A stretch of 64,000 nucleotides of DNA from Pontibacter populi (GTDB taxonomy: Bacteria; Bacteroidota; Bacteroidia; Cytophagales; Hymenobacteraceae), in contig NZ_JAHWXQ010000001.1 in the NCBI RefSeq assembly GCF_019336435.1, positions 558,001 to 622,000 of the forward strand. Direction: 5' to 3'. The first letter of the stretch is position 1. The number at the start of each line of letters is the position of its first letter. Shown piece after piece: positions 52,201 to 60,795 of this stretch. Under the pieces are notes generated by a model, which did no database searches, had not been told where the DNA came from, and saw nothing but the letters and a program-made list of their open reading frames with translations. The position numbers and the translations under genes were made by a program.

Positions 52201-52788
52201 ATGAACCGTATTACTGCCCTACTCCTGTTTCTCGCTACTATGTTGTTGTATAGCTGCCAGACAGATTATGCAACCTTACCAACTTACTCCGGGGCCAGGC
52301 AACTACAGGCTGTAATAGAAACACCTGCCGGCTCCAGCCATGTTGTGAAGTATAATCTCAAAACAAAAACTTTTGTAAACGAGAAGCTGGCCGGCCAGGA
52401 TAGAATTCTACAGTTCTTGCCTTACCCCGGTAACTATGGTTTTATTCCATCCACAGAGGTAGGCGCTAACGGAAGAGGACTTAGTACTTTGGTATTGGCT
52501 GAGCGCGCTGAAAGCGGGACGGTATTGGAAGTAATACCAGTGGCTACACTTATGCTAGAGAAACTCTCCGGAGACCTATATCCTGTTATAATTGCAGTGC
52601 CTGCCCGCCCAAGTGAGCGAACTATAAAAGCAACCAACTTCAAAAGCCTGAGCATAGAATACCCTGCAGTAAAACAAATACTACAGCAGTGGTTTGTGCA
52701 TCAAGCTCACCCGAACCGCATTAAGTTTGTAGGCTGGAAAGATGAACAGTTTGCAGAAAAAGAGATACAGCGCTGGATGAAGTTGTAG
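52201..52788 (+). CDS. Inorganic-pyrophosphatase-like lipoprotein, catalytic residues lost
   Basis: The 195-residue product has a lipoprotein signal (lipobox near LLYSC, Cys about residue 19) and a domain related to family I inorganic pyrophosphatases: VIETPAGS...KYN (about 42-54), PYPGNYGFIPST near 83-94, and VGWKDEQFAEKEIQRW at the end. The family's metal-binding DGDPxD is replaced by NGRGLS, so three key Asp residues are gone, and other acidic ligands are also altered. It therefore probably binds rather than hydrolyses its ligand. ATG 52201 is preferred over GTG 52180 because it gives a clean lipoprotein signal. Confidence 0.75.
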   Translation: MNRITALLLFLATMLLYSCQTDYATLPTYSGARQLQAVIETPAGSSHVVKYNLKTKTFVNEKLAGQDRILQFLPYPGNYGFIPSTEVGANGRGLSTLVLAERAESGTVLEVIPVATLMLEKLSGDLYPVIIAVPARPSERTIKATNFKSLSIEYPAVKQILQQWFVHQAHPNRIKFVGWKDEQFAEKEIQRWMKL

Positions 52789-52804
52789 TTTTATTGTTGT
52801 GGTT

Positions 52805-53332
52805 TTAACCCACCCCCGCCCCTCCCGAGAAGGGAATTGCTGTTGTTGTAGTTGGTAGCTATAGATTTGTAGTTAGCGCTTTAACACCCCTATAGTCCCC
52901 TCAAAGGGACAATTCTTCCTTTACCATTTTCTAAGCTGTAGTTCTAGAGTTACAGCACATGATCAGGGCAGGTATACCTGCCCCTTTGAAACTATCACCA
53001 CGATACATCTCGGAGCTTATCTTTTCGAACTATAGACAAGCTATAGCTATGCGAAACGTCTCAGTCTTTGGGTTGAGCGCCTTGTAGATTTGCGGTGCTG
53101 AAAGCATTGCGACGCAGGAGCAAAGCAAATGTACACCGCGCGATGCCCGAAGACGGGGCCTCCCGGCCTTGAGGGCACCAAAGCTGGATTGAAACAATAG
53201 GTCAGTAAAGCTCCCAGGATTAAAGGAAATTTGAAAGGAAAGCTTAGGTCCGACAGTAAACACTTCAACTATAAGCCGAGATAGAAACTATAAGCTGAGA
53301 TAGATTTCTCGCTGTGGCTCGAAATGACAAAT
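52805..53332 (+). repeat. Dispersed ~0.5 kb non-coding repeat, copy C
   Basis: This copy reads in the same orientation as 49021-49530. The strongest matches are the core 53067-53183 (GGTTGAGCGCCTTGTAGATT, CGCGCGATGCCCGAAGACGG, GAGGGCACCAAAG), the start (TAACCCACCC...CCCTCCCGAGA), CCCCTATAGTCCCCTC in the first part, GGCAGGTATACCTGCC and the end (CTCGAAATGACAAATGAG). It fills the gap between the PPase-like gene and the coiled-coil gene. No shared reading frame. Confidence 0.85.
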
Positions 53333-53378
53333 GAGAGCACTAAACAAAAGCCAGGACGACGACGGAATGACTATAAAA

Positions 53379-53412
53379 CAAAAAAGCCAGTTGCAGTCAT
53401 GCAACTGGCTTT
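53379..53412 (-). terminator. Rho-independent terminator of the coiled-coil gene
   Basis: Perfect stem AAAGCCAGTTGCA / TGCAACTGGCTTT with a four-base loop; the T tract is on the minus strand (complement of A 53379-53385). Confidence 0.9.
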
Positions 53413-53455
53413 GATATCAACTATAAACTACAGTTTTAAATGCTTATAGTTATCA

Positions 53456-54166
53456 CTATTTTACTTGCTGTAACTTAGCACGAACAGTTTCTACAGCTTT
53501 CTCCATTTCCTGAACCTGCTGCTTGCTGGCTTCCTGCTTTTTAATATTATTCTGTACTTCCTGCTCCAGTTTTTTCAGGTCTTCGGCATTCTTTACAAGT
53601 TCAGCTTCCAGCTCTTTTTTACGTTGCTGATTCTTTGTGATGCTTGTCTGTATATCGTTGGCTTGCTTTACAACACGCTCCTGCTCCAGTTTGGTAGCTT
53701 TTAAAACGTCTTCGGCCTGGTTGATCTGCCTGAAGATATCTTCTTTGTAAGCTTTACGGGCGAAGGCCTGCATAAACCCCTCGGCGGCAGCATACTCTTT
53801 TGGAGTAGCAGCCTTATCTACATAAGCCACCCCCATATCCAGCGACCACCACACATAACTACCTTCCGGATCGCTGCCAACGGTAGAAATGATACGCATC
53901 GGAGAACTTGATATCGTGTCAAGCACTACCCCATCCAATGTGTAAACACCTTTGGTGTATTTCATTTTTGTTTTGCCAGACTTCTCAGTCAGCTGGTTTT
54001 TCCAGAGCTTTTCCACCAGGGCAGGATCCAGCTGCACGGTAAGCTGCTGTCCTCTCCTGTTTACACCGTTCACGGTTTGCTCTTTCTCCTCTACCCGCCC
54101 GGATTGGGCATAACTCAAACCGGCTACCATACATAGTAGCCCCAGTAGTAAAGCTTTCAGTCTCAT
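53456..54166 (-). CDS. Exported coiled-coil protein, function unknown
   Basis: The 236-residue protein has a signal peptide (about 1-20, ending SYAQ), a globular middle region (about 25-130) with TKMKYTKGVYTLDGVVLD and the segment GSYVWWSLDMGVAYVDKA, and a C-terminal coiled coil (about 145-235) with regular heptads rich in Glu, Lys and Gln. I do not recognise the family. Single gene with its own terminator. It is most likely periplasmic and could serve as a spacer or adaptor. Confidence 0.7.
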   Translation of the reverse strand: MRLKALLLGLLCMVAGLSYAQSGRVEEKEQTVNGVNRRGQQLTVQLDPALVEKLWKNQLTEKSGKTKMKYTKGVYTLDGVVLDTISSSPMRIISTVGSDPEGSYVWWSLDMGVAYVDKAATPKEYAAAEGFMQAFARKAYKEDIFRQINQAEDVLKATKLEQERVVKQANDIQTSITKNQQRKKELEAELVKNAEDLKKLEQEVQNNIKKQEASKQQVQEMEKAVETVRAKLQQVK

Positions 54167-54276
54167 AAATATAGGTTGGATTAAAAAATTTGTACAGTTG
54201 GAATGTAACGCTACGAAAATAACTAAATCAAATTAAAAACATCGTGCTCAACAACACTATTTAGCTAAAAATTTGA

Positions 54277-54306
54277 TTTGCCTTTCGGTAGTACTGGCTA
54301 CCTTTG
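54277..54306 (+). promoter_or_regulatory. Promoter of the queD-folE pair
   Basis: TTTG at 54277-54280, an 18-base spacer and TACCTTTG at 54299-54306 match the Bacteroidota consensus, 78 bases before the queD start. A second -7-like TATCTTTG is at 54337-54344. Confidence 0.75.
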
Positions 54307-54383
54307 CAAACTTAAAAGTAACGTATATAATTTCTGTATCTTTGGATGATAACATTTAGATACCAGGGATTGTTGGTCATACT

Positions 54384-54791
54384 ATGAAAGTAACAGTTTG
54401 CCGGAAAGAACATTTTAATGCAGCCCACCGACTGTATAACGCCAGTTGGAGCGACGAGCAGAACGAGGCTGTTTTTGACAAATGCAGTAACCCGAATTTC
54501 CATGGCCACAATTACGAACTTATAGTGAGGCTTACCGGACCTGTAAATGCTGAGACCGGCTATGTGTATGATCTGAAGAAACTGAGCCAACTCCTGAAAA
54601 AGGAGGTAATAGACCGCTTCGACCATAAGAACCTGAACCTGGATACGGAAGAATTTAAAGAATTGAACCCTACCGCCGAAAATATCGCCATTGTGATCTG
54701 GAACCTGCTCCGACCACAGATAAGCGATGCCTACGCGCTGGGAATTACACTGTATGAAACTGAACGAAACTTTGTTGAATATAATGGATAA
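54384..54791 (+). CDS. queD: 6-carboxytetrahydropterin synthase / PTPS-like
   Basis: This enzyme converts 7,8-dihydroneopterin triphosphate to 6-carboxytetrahydropterin for queuosine or related 7-deazaguanine synthesis, or to 6-pyruvoyltetrahydropterin. The 135-residue protein has the zinc-binding HFNAAHRLYN (about 11-20) and FHGHNYELIVRLTGP (about 48-62) motifs, the catalytic Cys in FDKCSNPN, and the FDHKNLN motif. Length is typical of QueD. Its last eight bases overlap the start of folE, so translation is coupled; both enzymes share the dihydroneopterin triphosphate substrate. Confidence 0.9.
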   Translation: MKVTVCRKEHFNAAHRLYNASWSDEQNEAVFDKCSNPNFHGHNYELIVRLTGPVNAETGYVYDLKKLSQLLKKEVIDRFDHKNLNLDTEEFKELNPTAENIAIVIWNLLRPQISDAYALGITLYETERNFVEYNG

Positions 54792-55455
54792 TCAGGACCC
54801 GGAGAACGACAACGAGGCCATGGATGACCACTTAATGAGCTCACTGGAAACACCTTTGCGTCCTGATGCTTTTGATCTTTCTGATCAGGAAAAGATCAAT
54901 ATTATCGCTGATCATTTTAAAGAGATCATGCACACACTGGGCCTGGACCTGACAGACGACAGTCTGAAAGGCACGCCGCGCCGTGTAGCAAAAATGTATG
55001 TAAAGGAAATCTTCCATGGTTTAAACCCGGAAAACAAACCGGATATACGTCGCTTCGAGAACAAGTATAAGTACAACCGTATGCTGGTTGAGCGCGATAT
55101 TACCTTGTATTCTTCCTGCGAGCATCACTTTGTACCGATCATTGGCAAAGCGCATGTTGCGTACATACCGGGGGAACATGTAATCGGCTTATCTAAGCTG
55201 AACCGCATTGTGCAGTACTATGCCCGCCGCCCGCAGGTGCAGGAGCGCATGACTATGCAGATTGCTAACGAACTAAAGCAGGCGTTACAAACAGAAGACG
55301 TAGCCGTACTGATAGAAGCCGATCACCTTTGCGTGATGAGCCGTGGTGTAAATGACGTTACCAGCAGCACCATTACCGCAGAATATAGCGGGCTGTTCCT
55401 GGAAGACAATTACCGCACCGAGTTTCTTAGCCACATCCGTAGAAGACAAGTATAA
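54784..55455 (+). CDS. folE: GTP cyclohydrolase I FolE
   Basis: FolE opens the guanine ring of GTP to give dihydroneopterin triphosphate, feeding folate and queuosine/PTPS pathways. With ATG 54784 the protein has 223 residues; it shows the zinc-binding Cys/His motif SSCEHHFVPIIGKAHVAYIP (about 109-128), VIGLSKLNRIV, and HLCVMSRGV (about 184-192) with the second Cys. An earlier in-frame ATG (54727) lies inside queD. It overlaps the queD end, an arrangement that matches a shared substrate. Length is normal after its acidic leader. Confidence 0.96.
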   Translation: MDNQDPENDNEAMDDHLMSSLETPLRPDAFDLSDQEKINIIADHFKEIMHTLGLDLTDDSLKGTPRRVAKMYVKEIFHGLNPENKPDIRRFENKYKYNRMLVERDITLYSSCEHHFVPIIGKAHVAYIPGEHVIGLSKLNRIVQYYARRPQVQERMTMQIANELKQALQTEDVAVLIEADHLCVMSRGVNDVTSSTITAEYSGLFLEDNYRTEFLSHIRRRQV

Positions 55456-55555
55456 CTTCAGCTTAAAATATTCTAAATTACGGAGCACACAACGAAACTA
55501 TACCTGTGTTACGTATAGTGTAACTTCTATATAAAGCAGCTTTTAAAAACTGACT

Positions 55556-56473
55556 ATGCCCGAAAAAATACTCATTACAGGTGGCTCCGGTATGATAGGC
55601 AATCGCCTTTCTGAGATGCTCATCGACCAGGGTTATGAAGTGGCACACCTAAGCAGAGACTCTAACAAGTTCTCGAAGTATAAAACGTTCCGGTGGGATG
55701 TAAAGCAGAACTACATTGATGAGAATGCCATTACCTACGCCGATTACATTATACACCTGGCAGGTGCGGGCGTAGCCGATGAAAAATGGACAGAAGAGCG
55801 TAAGAAGGAGATCTTAAGAAGTCGGGTAGATAGTGCTAACCTGCTTTATAATTGCCTTCAGAAATCAGAGCATCATGTAAAAGGCTTTATTTCGGCATCA
55901 GCCATCGGTATTTATGGCGATTCCGGCGACCAGCTGGTATCAGAAGAAAGTATCCTGGCAGATGATTTCCTGGCCGAAGTTTGTAAAGCCTGGGAAGCAT
56001 CTTCGTGGCAGATAACTAATCTTGGTTTGCGAACCGTTATCCTGCGCCTAGGTATTGTGCTGAGCAACCTGGGTGGCGCCTTGCCACAACTGGCCCGGCC
56101 TGTAAAAATGATGGCAGGTGCTCCGCTGGGTTCGGGCAAACAGTACATGTCCTGGATACATATTGATGACGCCTGCCGCCTGTTTATCAGAGCTATTGAA
56201 GATACCCATTTTTCAGGTGTTTATAATGCCGTAGCGCCACACCCGGTAACAAACAAAGAGTTTACCAAAGAACTGGCCGAAGCCATGCACAAGCCGTTGG
56301 TATTACCAAAAGTGCCTGAATTTGCCCTTAACCTGATGCTTGGCCAGAAAAGCGGAGTAGTTCTCGATAGCCAGCGGGTAAGCGCCAACAAAGTGTTGCA
56401 AACCGGTTTTACCTTCGAGTATAATTACCTTGATGAGGCACTGGAATCTTTTTATGATAAGAAAATGAAGTAA
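55556..56473 (+). CDS. TIGR01777-family epimerase/oxidoreductase
   Basis: The 305-residue protein is an extended short-chain dehydrogenase: the nucleotide-binding motif ITGGSGMIGNRLSEMLIDQGYEV at the start (key GGSGMIG), IIHLAGAGVADEKW, SASAIGIYGDSGDQLVSE (catalytic-like Ser/Tyr) and a C-terminal region with SWIHIDDACRLFIRAIED. Relatives include E. coli YfcH and a chloroplast division protein, but the substrate is unknown. It stands alone downstream of folE (100-bp gap) with its own terminator. Confidence 0.92.
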   Translation: MPEKILITGGSGMIGNRLSEMLIDQGYEVAHLSRDSNKFSKYKTFRWDVKQNYIDENAITYADYIIHLAGAGVADEKWTEERKKEILRSRVDSANLLYNCLQKSEHHVKGFISASAIGIYGDSGDQLVSEESILADDFLAEVCKAWEASSWQITNLGLRTVILRLGIVLSNLGGALPQLARPVKMMAGAPLGSGKQYMSWIHIDDACRLFIRAIEDTHFSGVYNAVAPHPVTNKEFTKELAEAMHKPLVLPKVPEFALNLMLGQKSGVVLDSQRVSANKVLQTGFTFEYNYLDEALESFYDKKMK

Positions 56474-56489
56474 CTCAATACATACTTAT

Positions 56490-56533
56490 AAAACAGAAGA
56501 GCCGGCTATAGTTGTAGCCGGCTCTTCTGTTTT
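56490..56533 (+). terminator. Rho-independent terminator after the SDR gene
   Basis: Perfect 19-bp stem AAAACAGAAGAGCCGGCTA / TAGCCGGCTCTTCTGTTTT with a short loop containing TAGTTG. Confidence 0.95.
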
Positions 56534-56547
56534 ATAAGTTGCCAATG

Positions 56548-56696
56548 GCCCTCGCTCGCGTCCCGCTAGTGTGAGATTTCATGTGGCGTCCCGCCACGTT
56601 AGTACCCGGTTTTAAACTATAGCTATAACTACAAACTATAGTTTAAAGCGGCCAGAGTCCGCAGGTAACTCACACTCGCGGGACGCGAGCGAGGGC
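56548..56696. repeat. 149-bp element with 28-bp terminal inverted repeats
   Basis: Left arm 56548-56575 and right arm 56669-56696 are reverse complements with one mismatch in 28 bases (key word GCGGGACGCGAGCGAGGGC on the right). Between them lie two small hairpins and two ATAG-type palindromes, including AACTATAGTT. The right half (56633-56696) matches 37797-37860 at 63 of 64 positions. No open frame and no evident target duplication. Confidence 0.85.
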
Positions 56697-56728
56697 AAGC
56701 TTCGAGTGCTGGTACTGAGCGAATCTGT

Positions 56729-56770
56729 AAACAGAAAGGCCAGCTACAACTATAGCTGGCCCTTCTGTTT
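56729..56770 (-). terminator. Rho-independent terminator of PBP1A
   Basis: 18-bp stem AAACAGAAAGGCCAGCTA / TAGCTGGCCCTTCTGTTT with one mismatch; it lies just after the minus-strand PBP1A stop. Confidence 0.9.
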
Positions 56771-56786
56771 TATAGTTTATGAGTTC

Positions 56787-59147
56787 TTACTGGGAACTGT
56801 CGGTGTTAGTACCGGAGTTTAACTGTTCCAGAATATCGAATAGCTCCAAGTTCGGATCGAGCATGGTAGAATCTGTCTCTACTTTGCGTGGTAATACCGT
56901 AGTGCAGTTATACTTCTTGTTGACCTTAACTGTAGGGCCCGGGAAGCGCCCCATAGTGTAGCCAAGGTCTTTGTCCTGGTAGATCTTTTCCATGTATAAA
57001 CCGAATACAGGTAAGGCTGTTTTAGAACCTTCGCCCATACTGGATGTCCTGAAGTGTATGCTACGGTCTTCGCCACCAACCCAAACGCCGGTTACAAGGT
57101 CTTTGGTAACACCCATGAACCAACCATCCGAATGGTTTGACGTTGTTCCGGTCTTGCCCCCGATCTCGTTTCCTTTCCAGAGGTCGTATTCCCAAAGTGC
57201 CTGCGAAGTACCTCCTGGTTCTTCAATACCGCCTTTCAGCATGTGCATCATCAGGAAAGCAGTCTCTTCGCTCAATACCTTTTTCTGCTTTGGCACGAAC
57301 TGGTGTATCAGGTTGCCATTGCGGTCTTCGATGCGGGTAATGAACATCGGCTTGGTATGGAAACCATTATTCGGGAAGGTACTGTAAGCGCCCACCATTT
57401 CGAAGATAGACACATCGCTTGGTCCTAAACCAATAGAAGGCACAGATTGTAACGGACTTGTAATGCCCAGACGGTGCGCATATTTCACTACGGTTTCCCA
57501 GCCTATTTTTTCGGTAAGCTGCACTGTAACCGAATTGACAGATTTACCCATGGCCCGGCGCAGCGTCATAGGAGCACCTGTATATTGCCAGTCGGCATTC
57601 GTTGGAGACCAGTTCTTCTTTTCCCCGTTCTCTACATAGTTTACAGTTACACGCTGATCCACAATTTTATCGCAGGGCGAATAACCATTATCTATAGCGG
57701 CTACATAAACAAATGGCTTAAAGACAGAGCCCGGCTGACGGCGCGCTTGTTTTACGTGGTCGTATTTAAAATATTTAAAGTTGATGCCGCCCACCCAGGC
57801 TTTGATATGACCGGTAAACGGATCCATGGTCATCATACCACCGTGCAGGAAACGCTTATAGTAGCGCAGCGAATCCAGCGGGCTCATAGTTACCTTTTTC
57901 TCCAGTGAATCGTTGTCCCAGGTAAACACCATCATCTCGCGTGGGGTATTTAGCTCGCGGTTAATGGCGGCCACATCGTTGCCATATTTCTTTTTGAGGC
58001 GCTGGTAGTACGACGTGCGTTTTATAGTTTCTTCAATAAAGCCCGGTATCTCTTTGTTCTGCTCATCTACCCACGGGTTTTTGCCCTGCCAGTGGCTGTT
58101 AAAGCGACGCTGCAAGGTACGCATCTGCTTTTCCATAGCTTCCTCGGCATGTTTCTGCATCCGCGAATCTATAGTTGTATAAATCTTCAGGCCATCGCGG
58201 TACAGGTCGTAACCGTTTTGTTTACACCACTCCTGCAGGTATTCAGCAACGGCGCCTCTAAAATAAGTAGCAGGCCCGTCATAATGGTTTTCTACACTAT
58301 AGTCCAGCACCAGCGGAATTTTGCTCAGCGAGTCGGCAGATGCTTTGGTAATGTAGTTGTATTTGGCCATCTGCTCCAGCACCGTGTTGCGGCGGCGGGT
58401 AGCATTTACAGGGTTAAAGCGCGGGCTATAGTAGGTTGGGGCTTTTAGCAAGCCAACCAGCACAGCAGCCTGTTCTGTTTTAAGACTGTCGGCAGATACG
58501 TTGAAGAAGGTTTTAGACGCTACTTTTATACCGAAGGAGTTACTGCCAAAATCCACGGTGTTCAGGTACATGGCCAGGATCTCTTGTTTAGTATAGCGTT
58601 GCTCCAGTTTTATAGCTGTAAGCCACTCTTTTGTTTTAGAGATAACCAGGTTAAGTACCGGAATATGGCCCAGTACGCCTTTAGAGTCGTCGGTTCGGGT
58701 TTTGTAGAGGTTTTTGGCAAGCTGCTGGGTAATGGTACTGGCGCCACGGGCATCACCTGTAAAACCACCATACACTGCCGAAAGTATTGCCTGGGGATCG
58801 ATACCGGAGTGTTCGTAAAAACGCACGTCTTCGGTGGCTATCAGGGCATTCAGCAGCATCGGCGACATTTTCTCGTACCCGATCGGGCTGCGGTTTTCCT
58901 TAAAGTATTTACCGATCAGCTCGCCATCAGAAGTGTATAGTTCAGATGCCTGGTCGTTACGTGGGTTTTCCAGTTTATCCAGGCTCGGCGAAGAACCAAA
59001 AAGGTAAAGCAGGTTAAACTCAACGCTTAGCAGGTACCCGACTACTATAACAAACCCGATAACAAAGGTTTTCCAGGCAAAACGGATAAAGGTGCGGTAT
59101 GCCGAACGTGGGTTTGGTTTTTCTATTTTTTCTTGCTCTTTCAGCAT
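56787..59147 (-). CDS. Penicillin-binding protein 1A (bifunctional transglycosylase/transpeptidase)
   Basis: PBP1A polymerises glycan strands and cross-links peptides. The protein (786 residues from ATG 59147; a TTG lies three codons earlier) has a cytoplasmic N-terminus, a membrane helix (about 30-48), a GT51 domain with EDVRFYEHSGIDP and RGASTITQQLAKN (about 110-135) and a transpeptidase domain with the SVFK motif in RRQPGSVFKPF (catalytic Ser near 470), KSVNSVT and KTGTTSNHSDGWF. Length is typical for the Bacteroidota PBP1A group. The operon is single-gene with a convergent terminator before the SDR gene. Confidence 0.96.
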   Translation of the reverse strand: MLKEQEKIEKPNPRSAYRTFIRFAWKTFVIGFVIVVGYLLSVEFNLLYLFGSSPSLDKLENPRNDQASELYTSDGELIGKYFKENRSPIGYEKMSPMLLNALIATEDVRFYEHSGIDPQAILSAVYGGFTGDARGASTITQQLAKNLYKTRTDDSKGVLGHIPVLNLVISKTKEWLTAIKLEQRYTKQEILAMYLNTVDFGSNSFGIKVASKTFFNVSADSLKTEQAAVLVGLLKAPTYYSPRFNPVNATRRRNTVLEQMAKYNYITKASADSLSKIPLVLDYSVENHYDGPATYFRGAVAEYLQEWCKQNGYDLYRDGLKIYTTIDSRMQKHAEEAMEKQMRTLQRRFNSHWQGKNPWVDEQNKEIPGFIEETIKRTSYYQRLKKKYGNDVAAINRELNTPREMMVFTWDNDSLEKKVTMSPLDSLRYYKRFLHGGMMTMDPFTGHIKAWVGGINFKYFKYDHVKQARRQPGSVFKPFVYVAAIDNGYSPCDKIVDQRVTVNYVENGEKKNWSPTNADWQYTGAPMTLRRAMGKSVNSVTVQLTEKIGWETVVKYAHRLGITSPLQSVPSIGLGPSDVSIFEMVGAYSTFPNNGFHTKPMFITRIEDRNGNLIHQFVPKQKKVLSEETAFLMMHMLKGGIEEPGGTSQALWEYDLWKGNEIGGKTGTTSNHSDGWFMGVTKDLVTGVWVGGEDRSIHFRTSSMGEGSKTALPVFGLYMEKIYQDKDLGYTMGRFPGPTVKVNKKYNCTTVLPRKVETDSTMLDPNLELFDILEQLNSGTNTDSSQ

Positions 59148-59299
59148 TGTATGCAAACAGGGTTTTACCCCTAAAAATTCCAGATGGCAGCTTCTTTCGA
59201 AACTAGTGCAAATATACTTTAAGTGTGTAACAAACCTGTTAAATAACTATAAAACTTAGTAAAGTGACTTTGAACATTATTTAATAGTAACAGGCTGCC

Positions 59300-59307
59300 T
59301 ATCTTTG
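59300..59307 (+). promoter_or_regulatory. Candidate -7 element TATCTTTG
   Basis: TATCTTTG fits the consensus 26 bases before the hypothetical gene at 59333; the nearest TTTG is too far upstream, so support is partial. Confidence 0.4.
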
Positions 59308-59332
59308 CCTTTATTCTCTGGAACTATACCGT

Positions 59333-59824
59333 ATGCATATGCCCGTACAAGAGGCTTTAGATAAAATAATCGGCCTGCCGCTTACCAAGACTACACGCAC
59401 AGAGCTGGTTCAATATTTCCATTTCGGCAAAGCACATTACCGCACGCCACAAGGTTTGATTTTAGATGTAGGCGCTGTTACACTTGCCCTTAACTGCCCG
59501 TGGCAACTGGTATTACCCAACGGCGACAGCATAAAGCACAATGAGGTTTTTATACGGAAGCGCGAATCCGGCCTGCCTTCTCCTAAATTTGACTGGAAAA
59601 TACCGGGTGCCAACCTGCGCGACCAGCGCCTGCAGGAACTGATAAATGCAGGCGGCGCCATGACGCCACAACGTTTTGAGCTAAGTGAAAACAATGGCTT
59701 TACCCTTTATTTTGAATATGGAGCCAGACTCATAGTTACCCCGGATACTACAAAAGAGCAGGAACTAGACTGGCAGATCTTCAGCAACACCGATGATAAC
59801 TATAGTTTTATAGTTGGTCGTTAA
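59333..59824 (+). CDS. Hypothetical protein
   Basis: The 163-residue protein has no signal peptide or membrane helix and no family I recognise. Visible features are an N-terminal helical stretch VQEALDKIIGLPLTKTTRTEL, then beta-rich segments LILDVGAVTLALNCPWQLVLP and FTLYFEYGARLIVTPD. The start could be either of two ATGs, 59333 or 59339. It is transcribed divergently from PBP1A with a 185-bp gap, so co-regulation is possible, but no functional link is seen. It may be a small cytoplasmic protein. Confidence 0.65.
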   Translation: MHMPVQEALDKIIGLPLTKTTRTELVQYFHFGKAHYRTPQGLILDVGAVTLALNCPWQLVLPNGDSIKHNEVFIRKRESGLPSPKFDWKIPGANLRDQRLQELINAGGAMTPQRFELSENNGFTLYFEYGARLIVTPDTTKEQELDWQIFSNTDDNYSFIVGR

Positions 59825-59982
59825 AGGAATATAAGCCGAATGCCATGGCGCTAGCGTTCTCGCTCGTGTCGAACTATAGTTAGGCCTCTGGCTCAGCGAG
59901 TCCGGAGACCCGTACATACTCTATGGCACAAACCTGGAGATTTGTGCCAGTACAAAAATTCCAACTATAACTAAACGGCCGG

Positions 59983-60795
59983 ATGCGCAGTATGTGCAAT
60001 AAAAAGCACTTGAACATCCGGCTGCAACTTTTTGAACTGGAGGACCAGCGTTGGTTCCCACACGTGATCCGGCAGGGTATGCTGGATTTTTTGCGTTTTA
60101 TGATCTCGAAAATGGGCGCTTACGAAGCTGCCCTGCCCTTACTACAGGAACTGCTAGTTAAAACCAACCAGACACACATTACAGACCTTTGCTCCGGAGC
60201 CGGCGGAGGCATAGAAACAATACAAAAAGACCTGAGCCAGCGTATGGGCCAAATGATACACGTTACGCTATCCGATCTTTACCCGAACATCAGCGCTTAC
60301 CAATATCTACAGACACAATCCGGCGGAACTATAGATTTTATACCTGAGCCCGTTGATGCTACTGCCGTACCCGAAACTATAACCGGCGTACGAACTATAT
60401 TTTCGTCCTTTCACCACTTTCCGCCAACTATAGCGCAGCGCATTTTACAGGATGCTGCCGACAAACGCGCTGCCATTGGCATATTTGAGGGAGCTCAGAA
60501 AAGCTGGGTAGAATTGATCCTGCTGTGGGTGGTATTTCCTATAGTTATAGTTTTAGTTACGCCGTTCATCCGGCCCTTTAAGCTTAGCAGGCTGTTTTTT
60601 ACGTACATCATACCGCTTATACCTGTTGGCATAATCTGGGATGGAACCGTATCGTTGCTGCGCATTTATACACCGGCATACCTGCAACAAATGCTGCAAA
60701 CTATAAAAGCTCCAAACTATACCTGGCAAACCGGCCGCGTCGGAAACAAACCCGGCAAACACGTTATTTATCTGATAGGATTTCCTGAAAGTTAG
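59983..60795 (+). CDS. Membrane-anchored SAM-methyltransferase-like protein
   Basis: The 270-residue protein has an N-terminal half like a class I methyltransferase, with a glycine-rich SAM motif ITDLCSGAGGGIETIQ (about 66-81) and a strand-4 region GVRTIFSSFHHFPP. The second half has two hydrophobic helices (about 177-196 and 203-222) and a basic C-terminus. It probably sits on the inner membrane with the catalytic part in the cytoplasm. The nearest thing in memory is a family of Bacteroidota membrane-associated methyltransferase-like proteins of unknown substrate. It is separated from the UbiA gene by a composite word-repeat spacer. Confidence 0.6.
   Translation: MRSMCNKKHLNIRLQLFELEDQRWFPHVIRQGMLDFLRFMISKMGAYEAALPLLQELLVKTNQTHITDLCSGAGGGIETIQKDLSQRMGQMIHVTLSDLYPNISAYQYLQTQSGGTIDFIPEPVDATAVPETITGVRTIFSSFHHFPPTIAQRILQDAADKRAAIGIFEGAQKSWVELILLWVVFPIVIVLVTPFIRPFKLSRLFFTYIIPLIPVGIIWDGTVSLLRIYTPAYLQQMLQTIKAPNYTWQTGRVGNKPGKHVIYLIGFPES

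Noticed and set aside
53030-53268. Overlapping minus-strand frames of 73-77 codons in repeat copy C, and a similar one at 33552-33734 in copy A
   Set aside because: They arise from the shared GC-rich core of a non-coding repeat; the frames differ between copies.
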